A stretch of DNA of 64,000 nt from CBDAQR01 sp965199055 (GTDB lineage Bacteria > Pseudomonadota > Gammaproteobacteria > Pseudomonadales > Halieaceae): positions 992,001-1,056,000 of the forward strand of contig CBDAQR010000004.1 of NCBI GenBank assembly GCA_965199055.1, read 5' to 3'. The stretch's first letter is position 1; each line of letters starts with the position of its first letter. Shown here piece by piece: positions 45,990-55,881 of the stretch. Below the pieces are notes generated by a model, which worked only from the letters and a program-made list of their open reading frames with translations, made no database searches and had not been told where the DNA came from. The position numbers and the translations under genes are program-made.

Positions 45990-47011
45990 CATTGGACTCA
46001 GCACCTTTTACAAGTGGCGCTCTAAGTACGGTGGAATGGAAGCCTCCGATGTACGGCGGCTCAAGGAACTTGAAGAAGAGAACCGCAAGCTCAAGCAGAT
46101 GTATGCCGATCTCAGCCTGAAGAGTCAGATGCAGGAAGAGATCATAAAAAAGCTTTAGGGCCAGTCCATCGTCGGCAGTGGGTTGATCGTTTGCGCAAGG
46201 ATTACCCTGTCAGCATTCGAGCGGCCTGTGGTGCAGCCGCGCTAAGTCGCACGGCGTATTACTACACGCCCAAGCGAGTAGATGATAGTGAGCTGATTGA
46301 TGCGTTGCTGGCCTTGGTTGAGAAGCACCCTCGCTGGGGTTTTCCAAAGCTGTGTAAGCGGCTCAGAGCGTTGGGTAAACGTTGGAATCACAAACGGATT
46401 TACCGTGTTTATATGGAGTTAAAACTGAATATACGGCGTAAAGTAAAACGCAGGATACCGAATAGGAATCCGTTGCCATTGCGCGTTCCTAGATCAGCCA
46501 ATATCTGTTGGTCGATGGATTTTATGAGCGATACCTTGCGTCACGGTCATCGGTTTCGCACGTTCAATGTGGTTGATGATTTCAATCGAGAAGTGTTAGC
46601 GATAGATATCAATTCGGGCATTACTACGGAGCGAGTGATACATACATTAGATCGTATTGCAGCCTGGCGAGGCTATCCCGCTATTATCAGGGTTGATAAT
46701 GGCCCTGAATTTACATCAGGGGCGTTGGCTGAATGGGCGCAAGCGCATGGAATTCAGATCGATTTCATCAAGCCCGGCAAGCCTTACCAAAATGGATTTA
46801 TCGAACGTTTTAATCGCACGTATCGAGAGGAAGTATTGGACTTATATCTGTTCGAGACATTGCAGGAAGTTCGAGAGATCACGGATGACTGGATCGTGTT
46901 GTATAACCATGAACGACCCCATGATGGATTGAACGATATGACACCCGTTCAATACCGAGAAGTGGCTTAATTTTTCTATGAATGGGTGGTTAGCTGTTTG
47001 GGGTATTTACA
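45990..47011 (+). mobile_element. IS-A 3' fragment, right mirror copy
   Basis: 1022 bp, reverse-oriented counterpart of 43708-44729, from CAT to the TTTACA terminus at 47011. Contains the 3' part of orfA, the heptamer at 46146-46152 and intact orfB. It ends 50 bp before the tetR start and may have replaced that gene's upstream region. Confidence 0.93.
46191..46970 (+). CDS. IS-A OrfB in second truncated copy
   Basis: 259-residue DDE domain identical to the other two copies; lacks the orfA start needed for OrfAB. Confidence 0.8.
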   Translation: MRKDYPVSIRAACGAAALSRTAYYYTPKRVDDSELIDALLALVEKHPRWGFPKLCKRLRALGKRWNHKRIYRVYMELKLNIRRKVKRRIPNRNPLPLRVPRSANICWSMDFMSDTLRHGHRFRTFNVVDDFNREVLAIDINSGITTERVIHTLDRIAAWRGYPAIIRVDNGPEFTSGALAEWAQAHGIQIDFIKPGKPYQNGFIERFNRTYREEVLDLYLFETLQEVREITDDWIVLYNHERPHDGLNDMTPVQYREVA

Positions 47012-47061
47012 GTGGCCGGGCAGGGTAGACTGGCGAGCGTTATGGCAGCGAGCGGCTAATT

Positions 47062-47700
47062 GTGAAAACCGTTAAACAAACTCAAGCGCCGCAGCGGCGT
47101 CGCTATAGTCCGGAAGTCCGGCGGGCGATGATTCTGGATGAGGCGGCGGAGATCATAGCTCGGGAGGGCGTGGCGCAACTGTCACTTGAGCGGATTGGTC
47201 AGAGTGCCGGTGTCAGCAAGTCGCTCATCTACAAATACTTCGACAGCTTGCTGCAGCTGCTGCGTGAGTTACTAGACCGTGAACTCAAAGCGCAACGCCG
47301 GGAGCAGTTCGAGGCAGCGGAGAAAGCGCAGACCTTCGAGGAGCTGATCCGAAATATTACGCACGCTTACCTCGCCTATATCGCCGAGCGGGGGCTCATC
47401 ATCGAGCGTCTGCAGGCCGAACCCAGCGTCACCCAGATGCACGATCCCACCGATTACGCTCGTAGCACCTCCGTGGAATACCTTGCACCAATAGTTGCTA
47501 AACAATTTGATATGCCCCTGAACCTGGCACGGGCGGCGACCGACATTTCCTTCGGCCTGCCAGCGGCGGCGGGTGAATACCTGTTGCGTAGTGAGATGAG
47601 CGTAGAAGAGGTGGAGGACCTCACGGTGAGCATGATCCTGGGCAGTATTACGCAGTTCCAGGCAGACTACCGGGCGCGTCGACGTAAGCTGACGCGCTAG
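47062..47700 (+). CDS. TetR-family transcriptional repressor
   Basis: 212 residues, GTG start. The DNA-binding domain is MILDEAAEIIAREGVAQLSLERI followed by GVSKSLIYKYFDS; the C-terminal ligand domain is typical in size. Two sets of TTATTGGAC/GTCCAATAA arms in the 140 bp after its stop are the obvious operators, placed before the VOC lipoprotein gene, so it probably represses the catabolic genes downstream. The ligand is unknown. An IS end lies only 50 bp upstream of its start. Confidence 0.88.
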   Translation: MKTVKQTQAPQRRRYSPEVRRAMILDEAAEIIAREGVAQLSLERIGQSAGVSKSLIYKYFDSLLQLLRELLDRELKAQRREQFEAAEKAQTFEELIRNITHAYLAYIAERGLIIERLQAEPSVTQMHDPTDYARSTSVEYLAPIVAKQFDMPLNLARAATDISFGLPAAAGEYLLRSEMSVEEVEDLTVSMILGSITQFQADYRARRRKLTR

Positions 47701-47715
47701 TCCGCGAGGGCAGCC

Positions 47716-47748
47716 TTATTGGACATGATGCCATTAAAAGTCCAATAA
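47716..47748. promoter_or_regulatory. Distal TetR-type operator (widely spaced arms)
   Basis: TTATTGGAC at 47716-47724 and GTCCAATAA at 47740-47748, inverted with a 15-bp spacer. The arms are identical to those of the proximal operator, so the same repressor is likely to bind both. Confidence 0.7.
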
Positions 47749-47777
47749 AGAGCCTCGTAGAGCTGCAATAAAGAATT

Positions 47778-47811
47778 TTATTGGACTTATGGTCCAATAA
47801 GGTGTTATTCT
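47778..47811 (+). promoter_or_regulatory. Proximal operator overlapping the promoter of the VOC lipoprotein gene
   Basis: TTATTGGAC (47778-47786) and GTCCAATAA (47792-47800) form a perfect palindrome with a 5-bp centre. TTGGAC within the left arm can serve as -35, and TGTTATTCT (47803-47811) as an extended -10 with a 19-bp spacer, so repressor binding would block the polymerase. ATG follows at 47844. Confidence 0.75.
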
Positions 47812-47843
47812 TGCCCCACATAATGATTCATGGGCAGGAACTC

Positions 47844-48902
47844 ATGACGTTTTCTCACACAATATTTCACGCTCGTGCCTTACTGATGGCGGTGTCGTTT
47901 TCAGGCCTATTGCTCGCCTGCAGCGACGCAGATGACCCCGTCGACGCGGGTATTCGCGGCGTCAGCTTTGTAGGTATCACGGTCGAGGATGTCGCCCGTA
48001 GCAGCGAGTTTTACGCTGGTGCTGCCAACATGCAGGTCGTGGAGGACTACGACCCGGGTAGTGCCGCGCCCTTCTTGGAACTGCTCGAAGTCGATGACGT
48101 GCAAATAGAAAGTGCATTATTGCGCTCCAGTAATGCCCAGTTGAGGCTGATGGAATTTGAGCCGCGCGCAGGGGGCGACTGGCAAGCGGTGCCAGTGCAG
48201 GGGCCGGGTATCGCTCACGTATGCGTCCAGGCGAACAAAGCCACTGGGTCCTATGAGCGCTTTCTCTCCCTGGGAGCAGGCCATATGGGTGCGCGGGAGA
48301 TGGTGCAGCTCAATCCCCGTAACCCGGTGGAGTACGCGTATGTTTACGATCTGGAGGGCGCGGTTCTGGAGATCGAGCACGTCGATGTGGCCGCACTCGA
48401 GTTGCCCGAACCGCCACCCAATGACTATCGGATCCGTCAGGTGGCATTCAGTACACCGGACATTGAAGTACTAACCGCTTTTTATTCCAGCTTACTTGGG
48501 GGGCAGGAATCCCGCGATCTAGGACACTGGTTTGGCCTTTCGGGGGAGAATTTTGAGCTAGTGGCGGGCCTGCCCGGGGTAAAGCTCAAGATGTCCTGGT
48601 TGCAAACCCGCAACCTGGAACTGGAATTTGTTCAGTACGTAAGTCATCCCACGACTATACCGGACACACCCCGGCCCTTGCATGCGCCCGGTTACAACAT
48701 GGTGGTGTTTGACGTGGCGGACATTGACCAGGCCCGCAAGGCGCTGCTCGCCGCTGGCGGTAGCTTGGTTGAGGAATCACTGGCCCTGGACGGCGGAGAA
48801 ATACTCTTCGGCCGCGACCCGGACGGGAACCTGATTGGTTTCCAGGTAGTTGCCGATGACGCTGCGGTGTCATCCCAGAACTTTGCAAATAATGGATTGT
48901 AG
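47844..48902 (+). CDS. Lipoprotein with two VOC/glyoxalase-like domains
   Basis: 352 residues starting at the ATG preceded by GCAGGAACTC. Lipobox LLLAC with Cys26. Two vicinal-oxygen-chelate modules follow: GVSFVGITVEDVARSSEFYAGA and IRQVAFSTPDIEVLTAFYSSLL, the second ending FGRDPDGNLIGFQV. A membrane-anchored extracytoplasmic VOC protein is unusual; it may bind or split a hydrophobic or aromatic substrate (inference). First gene under the TetR operators; 8 bp before the SDR gene. Confidence 0.82.
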   Translation: MTFSHTIFHARALLMAVSFSGLLLACSDADDPVDAGIRGVSFVGITVEDVARSSEFYAGAANMQVVEDYDPGSAAPFLELLEVDDVQIESALLRSSNAQLRLMEFEPRAGGDWQAVPVQGPGIAHVCVQANKATGSYERFLSLGAGHMGAREMVQLNPRNPVEYAYVYDLEGAVLEIEHVDVAALELPEPPPNDYRIRQVAFSTPDIEVLTAFYSSLLGGQESRDLGHWFGLSGENFELVAGLPGVKLKMSWLQTRNLELEFVQYVSHPTTIPDTPRPLHAPGYNMVVFDVADIDQARKALLAAGGSLVEESLALDGGEILFGRDPDGNLIGFQVVADDAAVSSQNFANNGL

Positions 48903-48910
48903 GAATTGAG

Positions 48911-49669
48911 ATGTTTGATTTGAGCGACAAAGTGGCGATCGTCACTGGCGGTAATGGCGGTGTGGGTCTGGCCTACGCGCGGGGCCTGGTAAAGAGTGGT
49001 AGCAAGGTGGCGGTATGGGGTCGGAACAGCGAGAAAAATGCCACGGCCATAGAGGAACTGCGTGGACTTGGTGGTGACGTTGAGGCATTCGCCTGCGACG
49101 TTACCGACGAAGAACAGGTGGCTAGCGCGTTTGAAAAAACGCTGGTCCGCTTCGACAAGGTGGACAGCTGCTTTGCCAATGCCGGCGGTGGCGGCTACCG
49201 CGGCTTCTGCCATACGACCAGCCGTAAAGACTGGCTGGACACCATCGACCTCAACCTGATGAGCGTGGTGCACACATGGGCACCGGTGACTGAGCATTTG
49301 CTGGAGCGCAAGGAAGGCGGTCGTCTGATCGTCACATCCTCTGCTGCGGCCCTGGTCGGCTTCGGTGGCGCGGCTGGCTACTCCACTACCAAGGCCGCCG
49401 TCTGTGGCCTGGTTCGGTCGCTGGCGCTGGAACTGGGCTGGGCGGGGATCAGGGTAAACGCGATCCTGCCGGGTTACATCGAGACTGATATGTCGGTGCA
49501 GACCAGCCAGGAGTTCAAGGATGCCGCCCTGCGGCGCAGTGCCATCGCCCGCTATGGGGAACTGGAGGATATGGAGGGCATCGCGGTGTTCCTCGCCTCC
49601 CAGCAGAGTGACTTTATGACCGGGCAGAGTCTGGTGTTGGATGGAGGACAAACCATCCATCCTCTGTAG
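48911..49669 (+). CDS. SDR-family oxidoreductase
   Basis: 252-residue classical short-chain dehydrogenase. Cofactor motif VTGGNGGVGLAYA, NAG in CFANAGGG, catalytic serine in VTSSAA and Tyr-Lys in GYSTTKAAV; C-terminal LPGYIETDM and GQSLVLDGGQ. NAD(P) use and substrate are not determined. Co-directional with the VOC lipoprotein, TonB receptor and quinoprotein genes, suggesting oxidation of an imported alcohol or ketone. Confidence 0.9.
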   Translation: MFDLSDKVAIVTGGNGGVGLAYARGLVKSGSKVAVWGRNSEKNATAIEELRGLGGDVEAFACDVTDEEQVASAFEKTLVRFDKVDSCFANAGGGGYRGFCHTTSRKDWLDTIDLNLMSVVHTWAPVTEHLLERKEGGRLIVTSSAAALVGFGGAAGYSTTKAAVCGLVRSLALELGWAGIRVNAILPGYIETDMSVQTSQEFKDAALRRSAIARYGELEDMEGIAVFLASQQSDFMTGQSLVLDGGQTIHPL

Positions 49670-50766
49670 CCCTGGTGGGATTGCAAACATCCCGTGAATA
49701 AATTGATAAGAAGGAGTACTACCGCAATGAGCAACGTGAACAATCTGAAGTTACTACCGCTGGCTATCAGCGCGGCCAGTATCCCCTTACTGACCCCACT
49801 GTCGGCGGCGGTCAGCGCCCAGGCACTGGAAGAGGTGATTGTCACCGCCCAGCGACGTGAACAGTCGCTGCAAGATGTGGCGATTTCGCTGTCTGCTTTT
49901 AATGGTGAAGACCTGGAGCTGCGCCAGATTGATGGCATTACCAATCTGCAGTTTGCGGTACCGAACCTGCTGGCTGATGGGCTGCGTACTGCCATCCGCG
50001 GTGTCGGGAACAATGCGATTTCCTCGACTGCGGAGGATGGGCTCGGCTATCACGTCAACGATGTCTATCTAAACTCCCCCCTGTTTCTTTCCTCGGAGTA
50101 CTTTGACCTCGAGCGTGTCGAAGTCCTGCGCGGTCCACAGGGAACCTTGTATGGACGCAATACCACAGCGGGGGTCATCAATATTCATACGCGCAAGCCT
50201 GAGGAGGAGTTCGGTGGCTTCGCCGCTGTGACGGTGGGGGACTACGACACCCTCAAGTTTAAAGGTGCATTGAATCCGCCCCTTGGCGACTCGGTGCGCC
50301 AACGTTTCGCCGGCATGTACCTGAGCCGCGACGGGTATACGGATAATGAGTACACCGGCAACGATATTGACGGTCGTGACAGCTACGAATTGCGCAGCTC
50401 GACTGCGTTCGATTTCAGCGATCGCCTCAGTGCCGACCTGGTCATTTCCTACCTGGAGGAAGACAGTGATCGCTCCTTCCGCACCAAGGGATTGTGCACC
50501 AAGGATGCCCTGACTGGTTGTTCACCTCTGTCCACCGGTTTTGAGACGCCGGACGTAAGTGGATCCATTTACCAGACACTCAACCTGATCTTTCACGGCG
50601 GCACTTTGATGCCCCTTGGGGATTACTTTGCTGATGCCTACAACCCGGCTAGCTTGCGCGACGTCTATATGGATCAGGAGAGGTGGTCCCAATAATCTGA
50701 ACAGCGCTATAAGTGGATTCCCTGCCTGACTTAGGGCATCGTATTGCCCGATATCAGGAGATCAGA

Positions 50767-51069
50767 ATGGCTAGAAGACCTCGCCGCAATCACAAACCTC
50801 AATTCAAGGCCAAGGTGGCGCTGGAGGCCCTCAAGGGTGAACAGGCCATGGCAGAACTCGCCGAGCGGTTCGACGTTCACCCGAATCAGATCACGCAGTG
50901 GAAGACACAGCTTCTGGAGCGGTCCGCTGACGTGTTTGACGGCGGTGAGAGCAAGGAACCGCCGGTCGATGTGAAGACGCTTCATGCCAAAATCGGTGAG
51001 CTGACCTTGGAAAACGATTTTTTAGAAGGCGCGCTCAACAAGGCGGGATTGCTGAGCGAAAGAAAATGA
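50767..51069 (+). CDS. IS-C OrfA
   Basis: 100 residues; helix-turn-helix region KVALEALKGEQAMAELAERF and VHPNQITQWK, then a coiled coil. The ATG at 50767 follows AGGAG. Its stop overlaps the orfB ATG as ATGA. Confidence 0.88.
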   Translation: MARRPRRNHKPQFKAKVALEALKGEQAMAELAERFDVHPNQITQWKTQLLERSADVFDGGESKEPPVDVKTLHAKIGELTLENDFLEGALNKAGLLSERK

Positions 51070-51893
51070 TCGACCGCGACCACAAACTGCCAATCAGTCG
51101 ACAGGCCAAACTTTTGGATATCAGCCGAGGCACGGTGTATTACCAGCCCAAGCCTATTAGCCCGCGTGATCAGATACTCATGAATCGCATAGATCGGCTT
51201 CACTTGGAGCTGCCATTCGCGGGCTCCCGGATGCTGCAGGATCTGCTGCGGCAGGAGGGCCACAGGGTGGGCCGTACCAAAGTTCGTCGACTGATGCGTC
51301 TCATGGGCATTGAAGCACTGTACCGCAAGCCCAAGACCACTCGGCGGCATCCGCAGCACAAGGTCTATCCGTACTTACTACGGGGCCTAACTATCGACCG
51401 ACCCAATCAGGTCTGGGCGATGGATTTGACCTATATCCCGATGGCCAGGGGTTTTGTCTACCTTGCCGCTGTTGTGGACTGGTACTCTCGGCGCGTGCTG
51501 TCGTGGAAAATCTCTACAACCATGGATACGCACTTCTGCCTGGAAGCCGTTGAAGAGGCCATGGAGAAATTCGGCAAGCCGGATATCTTCAACACCGACC
51601 AGGGCAGCCAGTTCACCAGTCTGGCCTTCACTAGTCTGCTGAAGGACGACGGCATCCAAATCAGCATGGACGGCAAGGGCGCCTGGCGGGACAACGTGTT
51701 CGTCGAGCGACTCTGGCGATCAGTGAAGTATGAGGAGGTTTACCTGCATGCCTACGACACTGTCTCGGCCGCCAAGGCTGGCCTGGATCGTTACTTCCGG
51801 TTCTACAACGGCCGCCGACCCCACAGCAGTCTTGACCGGCAGACACCAGATCAGTTTTACTTCGAAGCGCTGCCAATACCCATGGCAGCTTAA
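51066..51893 (+). CDS. IS-C OrfB (DDE transposase)
   Basis: 275 residues with its own ATG. DDE residues in WAMDLTYIP, NTDQGSQFTS and NVFVERLWRSVKYEE. Here orfA/orfB are linked by a 4-bp overlap and no A_AAA_AAG signal is seen, so coupling by re-initiation is likely. Confidence 0.9.
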   Translation: MIDRDHKLPISRQAKLLDISRGTVYYQPKPISPRDQILMNRIDRLHLELPFAGSRMLQDLLRQEGHRVGRTKVRRLMRLMGIEALYRKPKTTRRHPQHKVYPYLLRGLTIDRPNQVWAMDLTYIPMARGFVYLAAVVDWYSRRVLSWKISTTMDTHFCLEAVEEAMEKFGKPDIFNTDQGSQFTSLAFTSLLKDDGIQISMDGKGAWRDNVFVERLWRSVKYEEVYLHAYDTVSAAKAGLDRYFRFYNGRRPHSSLDRQTPDQFYFEALPIPMAA

Positions 51894-53410
51894 ATCCAGG
51901 GCAGGCATCCACTTATAGAATCGGGTATTGCTGTTCAAAGAATTGGGTCCACCTCTAGGAGCCCACCTACGAAACCGAACAATTCGGTGTCTCGCTGCAA
52001 TTCAACTACGATTTTGATGACTACCAGTTTGTCTCGCTAACCGGCTACTACGACACCGAAGGTGACATATTCTGGGATATGGATCGCTTTGCTACTGATG
52101 TACGTCTAAACAATCCGCTGACTTACCGCGCGGATGCAATGAACTATGTCACCACTGATCTCATCCAGTCCGGTCGCCGCCAACTGAGCGACGCGGAGCA
52201 GTTCACCCAGGAGTTTCGACTCAGCTCCAGCTACGACGGCCCCTTCAATTTCCTGCTGGGCGCCTTTTATTATGATGAAGATCGTAGTGGCAGCTCACTC
52301 ATAACTCACCCCGCACTCGCCGCGACTCAGCAAGTGCTGGGCCTGCCGACTGAATTTGAGATGTACAGGGTAGATAGTGACCCGGTGAAAACCGAATCCT
52401 ATGCCGCGTTCGGTGAAATCTACTACGACATTTCTGAGCAGACCAGACTGACGGCAGGGCTGCGCTACACCGACGATGAGAAATCTATTCGCACGCGGCT
52501 GGTATTTCTGACGCTGGCGGATCCGAGCTGGCAGGAAGCAGACGATGACTGGCAGGAGACCACGGGCAAAATCACTCTCGATCATTACCTGAGCGAAAAT
52601 TCCATGCTGTTTGCGAGTTATGCCCGGGGCTACAAGGCCGGGGGACTGAATCCTGGGGGTGCCGCGGGTGCCGAGGTGTTTGACCCGGAGTACGTAAACT
52701 CGTTCGAGATCGGCTCCAAGAACACCTTCGCCGATGGCCGGCTGCTGGCAAACTTTGGTGCTTTTTACTATGACTACGAGGATATGCAGATTGGCCAGAT
52801 TGACGAAACCACGGCAGTCACTGTAAACGGCGATGCGGAGGTGATGGGGGCCGAGGCAGAGTTAAGTTATTTACCTACGGAGAGCTGGCAGTTTGACCTG
52901 AGTCTGGCCTGGCTGGACATGGAGATCGATGACTTCCAGTCTTCTGACGAGGGCGACCCCTTTGGCGCCGCTCCGGGCACCACGCCGGCGCTGGATGAGA
53001 ACGGTGATATCCGTTACACGGAGGATGGATTCCTGATCAAGGATCTGGACGGCAATGTGTTGCGTAACGCGCCGGAATACTCGGTCAATATTGGTGCCGA
53101 GTACAACACCAGTATCGGCAACTTTGATCTGATCACCCGGGCGGACTATTTCTGGCAGGATGACTACTATGCCAATGAATTTAACAAGCCCTCGGACGAG
53201 ATGGATGGCTGGGAGCAACTTAATGCCCAGCTTACCCTGCGGCCGGTGGACGGAAACTGGCAGGTAATGGCCTACGTGAAGAACGCCCTGGACAATGACG
53301 ATCCGACGCGCTTAAACCAGGACGGACGCCTGGTCGGCCGCTACCGCAGCGTCACGGTGATGGAGCCGCGCACCTACGGCGTAGAATTCAGGCTGGATTT
53401 CTAGCGCCAG

Positions 53411-55849
53411 ATGATTGCCCGGACCGCACATTATGCCTTCGCAGCAGTACTGGCGCTGCTGGGCCTGCTGCTGGCTCTACTAGGGTCCTATCTCGTCTAC
53501 CTGGGCGGTAGTCTTTACTACGTCTTAACCGGGCTTGCGCTGCTGACCACTACGGTTCTGCTGTTAAAGGGCGACGAGCGTGCCTGCATGATTTACGGCG
53601 TGATGCTCGCTGGATCCCTGTTCTGGTCGATTTACGAGTCTGACGGTTACTTTCTTGCACTGTTGCCACGGCTGGCTACCTGGTTGGGTTTGGGTCTATG
53701 GTTTTTTACCCCCTGGTATCGCGACAGTTTGCGCCAACATGTTTCCGCATCCCGATCCAGCGCAGGTGTCTGGGTAGGCACACCCGGTACGCTGAGCATA
53801 CTGACCCTCCTGGTCGCGGCCTTACCGGGCTACGAGCAAAATAGCCTGGGCACAGATCGCGGACTGGCAACATCGGGTGCTGTCCATGAGTGGCGCCACT
53901 GGGGTAACGATGCCGGTGGCTCCCGGTTCTCGGCAGCGGCGCAAATCAATACGGAAAATGTGGGCCGGCTGCAGGAAGTCTGGCGCATTCGCACCGGAGT
54001 GCCGGAAGTTTTCAAATCCACGCCGCTGCAGGTCGGCGATTACCTGTACGTATGCGCTGCCAACAATGTGGTCATCGCCCTGGACAGCGACAGCGGCGAA
54101 GAAATCTGGCGCCACGACCCTGAAATCCAGCTCAAAACTCAGAGCCAGTACACCAAGACTTGTCGCGGGGTCGGCTACTTCGAAGCCCCTGAGGGTTATT
54201 CCGGGGCTTGCCCGGCGCGTATCCTGATCGCCGCCCTCGACAGCCGCCTGATCGCCATTAACGCGGCGACCGGTGCGCGTTGTGCAGACTTTGGCGACAA
54301 CGGGGAAGTGGACGTGCGCAAGGGCATGGGCATTACCTATGAAAACCAGTACGCGTTGACCGCGCCGGTGTTGGTGGCAGACGACGTGCTGGTTATTGGT
54401 GGTCTGGTATTGGATAGCCAGGAATTGGGTATGCCGTCCGGGGTGGTGCGCGCTTTCGATGCTATCACCGGTGAATTTGCATGGGCCTGGGACCTTGGCA
54501 ACCCAGACTATCAGGGTGAGCCTGCAGAAGGGGAGACTTATACTCTCGGTACGCCCAATGTGTGGACAGTGATGAGTTACGACCCGGAACTGGACCTGGT
54601 GTTTGCACCCACGGGCAATCCGCCACCGGATTACTTCGGTGGCACCCGCCGGTCTTTCGACGACGAGTATTCATCCACCATCGTCGCGATTGATGCAGCG
54701 ACTGGTAAGGAGCGCTGGCATTACCAGACTGTGCACCACGATATATGGGACTACGACCTGCCCGCCCAGCCGGTGTTGGTGGATGTGGAGCGCGACGGTG
54801 AGCGGGTACCCGCGGTAGCTGTCCCTACCAAAATGGGTGATATCTTCCTGCTAGACCGGCGCGACGGTACCCGGGTATACCCGATGGAAGAGCGCCCGGC
54901 ACCGCAGCACCCTGAACCCGGTGAATATGTCTCACCGACGCAGCCCGTGTCCGCCTTACCCAGCTTCCACCCCTTCCGCCATGAGAAGGATATGTGGGGA
55001 CTGACACCGCTGGATCAACTCGCCTGCCGGGTGGAATACCGTATGATGCGCTATGAGGGCATGTACACCCCACCCAGCCGTGGGGGCACCTTGCTGGCGC
55101 CCGGCAATTTTGGTGGCTTTAACTGGGGTAGTGTGTCAGTAGACGCAGATCACGGCTTGCTGATTGCCACGCCCATGCTGCTGGCCCACAGGCTGCACTT
55201 GTTCACCCCCCAGCAGGTGGCGCAGGCCGGTCCGATGGCGAGCCTGGTGCTGGGCAAAAATCATCCGGCGGTCAGGCTGAGCGAAGACGCGCCCATGCCG
55301 GAATTCCGCGATCCCGACCCGGATAATCCCTATGACCATGCCCATATTCGTTATTACGGCGTGCCACAGCCCTTTATGTCACGGCTGGGCACGGGCGTGC
55401 CTTGTTTCGAGCCGCCCTGGTCACTCATTGCGGCTATCGACCTTAACTCGCGGGAGTTGATGTGGAGCCGATCCCTGGGCAGCATGAAAGAAGCAGGTCC
55501 TTTTGGTATCCGTTCCGGTTTGCCCTTTGATGTTGGCGTGGCGGTGCAGGGTAGCACCGTGACCACCCGGGGCGGACTCACTTTCATGGCTTCAACCATG
55601 GATCGCACCGTGAGGGCTTTCGATGTGCGCACGGGAGAACTGATGTGGTCCGCAGCGCTTCCCGGGAACAGTCAGTCCCAGCCTATGACCTTCCAGTCAC
55701 GCCGCTCGGGTAAGCAATACCTGATCGTGACTGTTCCCAATCCCAGTTGGGTCTATCCCCGCGACCCTAAAACAGGCACTTATGTGGATTCTCGCGGAGA
55801 AGACGGCAAGGGCGGTTACGTCATTGCCTATGCGCTCGCGGAGGAGTGA
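53411..55849 (+). CDS. Membrane-bound PQQ-dependent dehydrogenase (glucose dehydrogenase-like)
   Basis: 812 residues, the architecture of membrane quinoprotein glucose/quinate dehydrogenases. Five hydrophobic N-terminal segments (to about residue 135) anchor it; the rest is a periplasmic eight-bladed propeller with quinoprotein repeats such as NNVVIALDSDSGEEIWRHD, IVAIDAATGKERWHYQ and VRAFDVRTGELMWSA. Electrons would go to ubiquinone. Substrate (sugar, polyol or cyclic acid) is not determinable; PQQ synthesis genes are not in the window. Six bp after the broken TonB receptor gene, so co-transcribed with it and affected by IS-C. Confidence 0.9.
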   Translation: MIARTAHYAFAAVLALLGLLLALLGSYLVYLGGSLYYVLTGLALLTTTVLLLKGDERACMIYGVMLAGSLFWSIYESDGYFLALLPRLATWLGLGLWFFTPWYRDSLRQHVSASRSSAGVWVGTPGTLSILTLLVAALPGYEQNSLGTDRGLATSGAVHEWRHWGNDAGGSRFSAAAQINTENVGRLQEVWRIRTGVPEVFKSTPLQVGDYLYVCAANNVVIALDSDSGEEIWRHDPEIQLKTQSQYTKTCRGVGYFEAPEGYSGACPARILIAALDSRLIAINAATGARCADFGDNGEVDVRKGMGITYENQYALTAPVLVADDVLVIGGLVLDSQELGMPSGVVRAFDAITGEFAWAWDLGNPDYQGEPAEGETYTLGTPNVWTVMSYDPELDLVFAPTGNPPPDYFGGTRRSFDDEYSSTIVAIDAATGKERWHYQTVHHDIWDYDLPAQPVLVDVERDGERVPAVAVPTKMGDIFLLDRRDGTRVYPMEERPAPQHPEPGEYVSPTQPVSALPSFHPFRHEKDMWGLTPLDQLACRVEYRMMRYEGMYTPPSRGGTLLAPGNFGGFNWGSVSVDADHGLLIATPMLLAHRLHLFTPQQVAQAGPMASLVLGKNHPAVRLSEDAPMPEFRDPDPDNPYDHAHIRYYGVPQPFMSRLGTGVPCFEPPWSLIAAIDLNSRELMWSRSLGSMKEAGPFGIRSGLPFDVGVAVQGSTVTTRGGLTFMASTMDRTVRAFDVRTGELMWSAALPGNSQSQPMTFQSRRSGKQYLIVTVPNPSWVYPRDPKTGTYVDSRGEDGKGGYVIAYALAEE

Positions 55850-55881
55850 GTACTCCGATAGCAGGCAAGGACTATGTTGGT

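Larger units (their letters stand above)
50681..51956 (+). mobile_element. IS-C, IS3-family element inside the TonB receptor gene
   Basis: 1276 bp. Ends are imperfect inverted repeats: GGTGGTCCCAATAATCTGAA on the left and GGTGGACCCAATTCTTTGAA on the right complement. AGGAG flanks both sides (50676-50680 and 51957-51961), consistent with a short target duplication. Unrelated in sequence to IS-A and IS-B. Clean insertion with intact transposase genes implies a recent event. Confidence 0.93.
49727..53404 (+). pseudogene. TonB-dependent outer-membrane receptor, split by IS-C
   Basis: Outer-membrane receptor of about 798 residues when joined. Signal peptide, then LEEVIVTAQRREQSLQDV (TonB box/plug start), plug motifs IRGVGNNA, LRGPQGTLYGRNTTAGVIN, and a beta barrel ending in GRYRSVTVMEPRTYGVEFRLDF with terminal Phe. 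The frame is interrupted at codon 318 (GAG, 50678-50680) by IS-C and resumes at 51959. Removing the IS and one copy of AGGAG restores the frame exactly (DQ-E-PTYETEQFG). ATG 49727 is preferred for its AAGGAG site. The substrate is unknown; the disruption probably also reduces transcription of the quinoprotein gene 6 bp downstream. Confidence 0.9.
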
